The notes beneath the pieces were generated by a model. It saw only the letters and a list, made by a program, of their open reading frames with translations, did no database searches and had not been told where the DNA came from. Both the position numbers and the translations under genes were made by a program. From assembly GCA_944380235.1 (NCBI GenBank), contig CALWHD010000078.1:1-43524 (forward strand): a stretch of 43,524 bases of DNA. The letters are read 5' to 3'. Shown piece after piece: positions 41,026 to 43,524 of the stretch (positions are counted from its first letter, which is position 1; the number at the start of each line of letters is the position of its first letter). The stretch is from an uncultured Blautia sp. (GTDB lineage Bacteria > Bacillota > Clostridia > Lachnospirales > Lachnospiraceae).

Positions 41026-41868
41026 TTACCTTCCGGTAAAAAAGTCATCAAATAGCTCTATTTTACAGATTCTTTTAACACTTCCTATCATCTTGACATT
41101 CCAGTTCTCATCAATCTGCGTCCACAGCTTTCCTCCAGGCATATGAACCATCACATCGGAATCTATAAGTCCCAGGCGAAAAGCCGCCCCTGCTGCCGCG
41201 CAGCTTCCTGTTGCGGAAGAAAGGGTGTACCCCACACCTCTTTCAAAGGTTTCGATCCGTATATTATTTTTATCCTGGATCTTCACAATCTGTGTATTAA
41301 TCCTTTCCGGAAAATAAGGTGCGCACTCAGAGTACTTTCCAATCCGGCAGATTTTCTCTCTGTCAATCTGGTCCATGATAATAACGCAATGGGGATTCCC
41401 TACAGATACGCAAGTACAGTCATATTCTTCCCCGCCGAAATTAAAATACTCATGGACAGCCTCTCTCTCCGGTCCTGAAAGCCCGATTTTTCTGCTGCTG
41501 AAGGACAGACATCCCATGGTCATTTGAATTCTTGTCCCCTCACTGTTCAAATACCGTATCTCTACCTCGCCGCTTTTAGTATACAGGACAAGACTCTCTC
41601 TTTTTGTATAATCGCAGACTTTCAGATAATGGGCAAAAATACGTACCGCATTTCCTCCCTGCTCAGTTTCTGTACCATCTGGATTAAATACCCTGACATA
41701 CATCTTTCCATCTTTCATATAGGGGCCTGCTACGATCCCGTCTGAACCTATCCCGAAATTTCTGCTGCAGATTCTGCTGATCTTCTCTTCCGTCAATTCT
41801 TCTGTATTTTTCTGGACATCATACACCAGATAGTCATTCCCCAAACTGTGATATTTATAAAATTCCAT
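41026..41868 (-). CDS. Diaminopimelate-epimerase-like protein lacking both catalytic cysteines
   Basis: A 280-residue protein with the DapF fold. Family stretches are FYKYHSLGNDYLVYD, RNFGIGSDGIV, VFNPDGTETEQGGNAVRIFA, SVGNPHCVII, and FERGVGYTLSSATGSCAAA. DapF uses two cysteines as acid and base. Here the first (QCGNG context) is Gly71 and the second (ACGSG context) is Ser218, and the Glu of GAGET is Tyr214. So normal epimerase chemistry looks impossible. It may be a paralogue acting on another substrate by other means, or a non-enzymatic relative; automated annotation would call it dapF. GGAGAG precedes the ATG. No lysine-pathway gene is adjacent. Confidence 0.85.
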   Translation of the reverse strand: MEFYKYHSLGNDYLVYDVQKNTEELTEEKISRICSRNFGIGSDGIVAGPYMKDGKMYVRVFNPDGTETEQGGNAVRIFAHYLKVCDYTKRESLVLYTKSGEVEIRYLNSEGTRIQMTMGCLSFSSRKIGLSGPEREAVHEYFNFGGEEYDCTCVSVGNPHCVIIMDQIDREKICRIGKYSECAPYFPERINTQIVKIQDKNNIRIETFERGVGYTLSSATGSCAAAGAAFRLGLIDSDVMVHMPGGKLWTQIDENWNVKMIGSVKRICKIELFDDFFTGR

Positions 41869-41983
41869 AATCTCTCTCCTGTTTTTGCTTAATTAAAATC
41901 TGGTGCCCCATTTTTCCGGTCCCACCTGATGCATACTGCTGAATGCCGGAATTCAGAGCCCTCCTATCGTATTATATTCTATC

Positions 41984-42045
41984 TTAGCACGCACTTTCAT
42001 GTTATAATATCCATATAGTGCCGAAAACATTGCAGATTGTGCTAA
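41984..42045. promoter_or_regulatory. Promoter region of the second AraC regulator, bracketed by an inverted repeat
   Basis: TATAAT lies at 42003-42008 with no clear -35. TTAGCAC (41984-41990) and GTGCTAA (42039-42045) form an inverted repeat with 48 bases between them, spanning the promoter and ending at the ribosome binding site. It could be a looping autoregulatory site. Confidence 0.4.
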
Positions 42046-42057
42046 AAAGGAGTCATT

Positions 42058-42903
42058 ATGTCTGAATACGAAAAAACAGGTTATCTAAAAGAGGACTTTC
42101 GCTATTTTCACATTTCCACACAGAATCAGCTGGATTTCTCTTACCACTATCATGATTTTCATAAAATCCTTTTCTTTCTGAAAGGAGATATTACTTATCA
42201 TGTAGAAGGCAGAAGCTTTGACCTTCTCCCCCAGGATCTGGTGCTGATCCCCTCCGGCGAGATCCATCGCCCTGTGTCCAGAAGTTCTGAAACTTATGAA
42301 CGGATCATCCTCTATCTCTCCCCCGATTATCTGACTTCCCTTTCAGACGGAGAAGCAGCTCTTACCTTCTGTCTGGAGTTTGCACGAAAGCAGAGTTCCA
42401 ATGTGATTCGTGTACCTTCTGTATACAGAAGCAGAATTTCCGCTATCTTTTCCCAGCTGGAGAAGGAAATTCTGGCAGGACAAGCCGAGCGGAAACCATT
42501 TGCAGGGAATCTGTATCAGCATATTCTTGTGCAGGAATTTCTGATCCTGTTAAATCGTGCTTCATTAAACCGGCAGAGCATCTACCTTCAGAACAGCTGT
42601 GAGAATGAGAAGATCCTGCAGATTCTGGACTATATCGCAGGGCATTTATCTGAGCCTTTATGCATTGATCGGATTGCAGAAGAATTTTTTATCAGCCGCT
42701 ATCACCTGATGCATCTGTTCAAAGAGTCTACCGGCTATACCGTTGGTAATTATATTACGATCAAACGGCTTTTGTACGCGCGATCCCTGATACAGAAAGG
42801 GACCCCTGTGACCCAGGCTTGTTATCTCAGCGGCTTTCAAAATTATTCTACTTTTTCCCGCGCTTATAAAAAGCACTTTCATACAACTGCGCGCCTGGAT
42901 TAG
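42058..42903 (+). CDS. AraC-family transcriptional regulator
   Basis: A 281-residue regulator. The N-terminal cupin domain (HYHDFHKILFFLKGDITYHV, then DLVLIPSGEIHRPV) senses an unknown ligand. The C-terminal domain has two helix-turn-helix units: LCIDRIAEEFFISRYHLMHL followed by FKESTGYTVGNYITIKRLL, then GTPVTQACYLSGFQNYSTFS. AAAGGAG precedes the ATG. It is divergent from the DapF-like gene and about 170 bases upstream of the aldolase-like gene, either of which may be a target. Confidence 0.88.
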   Translation: MSEYEKTGYLKEDFRYFHISTQNQLDFSYHYHDFHKILFFLKGDITYHVEGRSFDLLPQDLVLIPSGEIHRPVSRSSETYERIILYLSPDYLTSLSDGEAALTFCLEFARKQSSNVIRVPSVYRSRISAIFSQLEKEILAGQAERKPFAGNLYQHILVQEFLILLNRASLNRQSIYLQNSCENEKILQILDYIAGHLSEPLCIDRIAEEFFISRYHLMHLFKESTGYTVGNYITIKRLLYARSLIQKGTPVTQACYLSGFQNYSTFSRAYKKHFHTTARLD

Positions 42904-43075
42904 GTTTTCCGTCCTGCCTTTCTTCTAAATATTTGATACCGGGAATATTTTTTACTGTCCTTCATTTTTTGCTGGGCAGAAACCGGAATCTGTGCTAGAA
43001 TGAAACTACAGCTTGTCTTGGGGCTGCAGCCGGAAAAAATTCCGGAAATTCACACAGGAAGAGAGGTTTTTATTT

Positions 43076-43524
43076 ATGTATAGTTTTCAGAACGACTATA
43101 GTGAAGGAGCCCATCCAAATATCCTTCGTGCTTTAGAAACCATTAACTATCATCAGAATAATTCCTATGGACTGGATGAACATTCCAATAACGCCCGCGA
43201 CCTGATACAGGAGGCTCTGGAAGATTACAGCGTGGATATCCACTTTATATCTGGCGGAACCCTGACAAATCTGACCTTTATCTCTCATGTTCTGAAGCCC
43301 TATGAGGCTGTGATCAGTGCTGAGACCGGTCATATCAACACCCATGAGACCGGCGCTGTAGAAGCTACCGGGCATAAAGTTTTTTCCGTTGTTTCAAAAG
43401 ATGGAAAACTGTCCCCCTCCCTTATCCGCCCTGTCCTGGAACTTCACGAAAATGAACACTGGGTGGAACCCCGCATGGTCTATATCTCCAATCCTACGGA
43501 AATCGGAACTGTCTATACAAAAGA
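43076..43524 (+). CDS. Threonine-aldolase-like PLP enzyme (beta-eliminating lyase family), 5' part
   Basis: The first 149 codons of a PLP-dependent enzyme that runs off the right edge. The start YSFQNDYSEGAHPNILRALE resembles low-specificity L-threonine aldolase (SDYxEGAHPxIL). SGGTLTNLTFISHVLKPYEA is the PLP-phosphate segment, AETGHINTHETGAVEATGHK the pyridine-stacking His region, and VYISNPTEIGTVYTK the following strand. The lysine that binds PLP lies beyond the window. It would cleave L-threonine or related beta-hydroxy amino acids to glycine and an aldehyde. GAGAGG precedes the ATG. Confidence 0.88.
   Translation, partial: MYSFQNDYSEGAHPNILRALETINYHQNNSYGLDEHSNNARDLIQEALEDYSVDIHFISGGTLTNLTFISHVLKPYEAVISAETGHINTHETGAVEATGHKVFSVVSKDGKLSPSLIRPVLELHENEHWVEPRMVYISNPTEIGTVYTK

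Noticed and set aside
1..43524. tRNA or rRNA genes, integrase or insertion sequences
   Set aside because: No cloverleaf with CCA-type end, no rRNA signature and no transposase or integrase motif was recognised by eye; a covariance search would be needed to exclude small RNAs fully.

Overview
The window looks like chromosome of a low-to-mid GC, spore-forming Clostridia, most likely a Lachnospiraceae gut anaerobe of the Blautia/Dorea type. The evidence is AGGAGG ribosome binding sites throughout, a sporulation-type YtvI permease, a V-type ATPase operon edge, an SLH-anchored autolysin, a stand-alone MsmK/UgpC sugar ATPase, an anaerobic ferredoxin-nitroreductase, and small families typical of this group (TSCPD, DUF5714, LUD). 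No rRNA, tRNA, CRISPR array, integrase or transposase was seen. Where a better ribosome binding site lies inside a longer open frame, the start given here is shortened to it.

Left part (1-9.5 kb): the 5' edge of a V-ATPase operon; an orphan sugar-binding lipoprotein; ytvI; an RluA-type pseudouridine synthase; and an unusual AT-rich 1.15 kb stretch without a credible gene. That stretch has a near-consensus promoter (4447-4475, minus), a terminator (3522-3561, minus) and many complementary segments between them, including a pseudoknot, so it is proposed as a large structured non-coding RNA. Next come a CsaB-like pyruvyl transferase and, divergent from it, an SLH-domain glucosaminidase plus a glycosyltransferase. 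This is a coherent cell-wall set: pyruvylated wall polymer is the ligand of SLH domains.

Middle (9.5-21.6 kb): an aconitase-family hydratase behind a CdaR/PucR regulator; araA divergent from an AraC regulator; the shared sugar-importer ATPase; a small conserved protein; an XRE regulator divergent from a Crh-like HPr paralogue (Tyr at position 15, Ser46 kept); a membrane protein; MTA/SAH nucleosidase; a TSCPD protein; and a LUD-domain protein. Much of this concerns sugar use and its control.

Accessory stretch (21.6-28.3 kb): small single-function genes (pyrophosphatase-like, two GNATs, DUF1905, Tag, a membrane protein, GrpB, ferredoxin-nitroreductase, flavodoxin) and two decayed genes: a remnant of a RibD-type reductase and a frameshifted DUF5714 gene.

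Right part (28.3-43.5 kb): an EndoQ-like PHP nuclease fused to a UvrD-type helicase; a MATE transporter whose promoter lies inside a palindrome; a PrsA-like lipoprotein foldase; then a tight minus-strand run of cobW-like GTPase (His-rich, with a 60-bp tandem duplication), a G3E GTPase fused to a YcgQ-like domain, pth and mfd. A DapF-like protein lacking both catalytic cysteines, an AraC regulator and the start of a threonine-aldolase-like enzyme finish the window.
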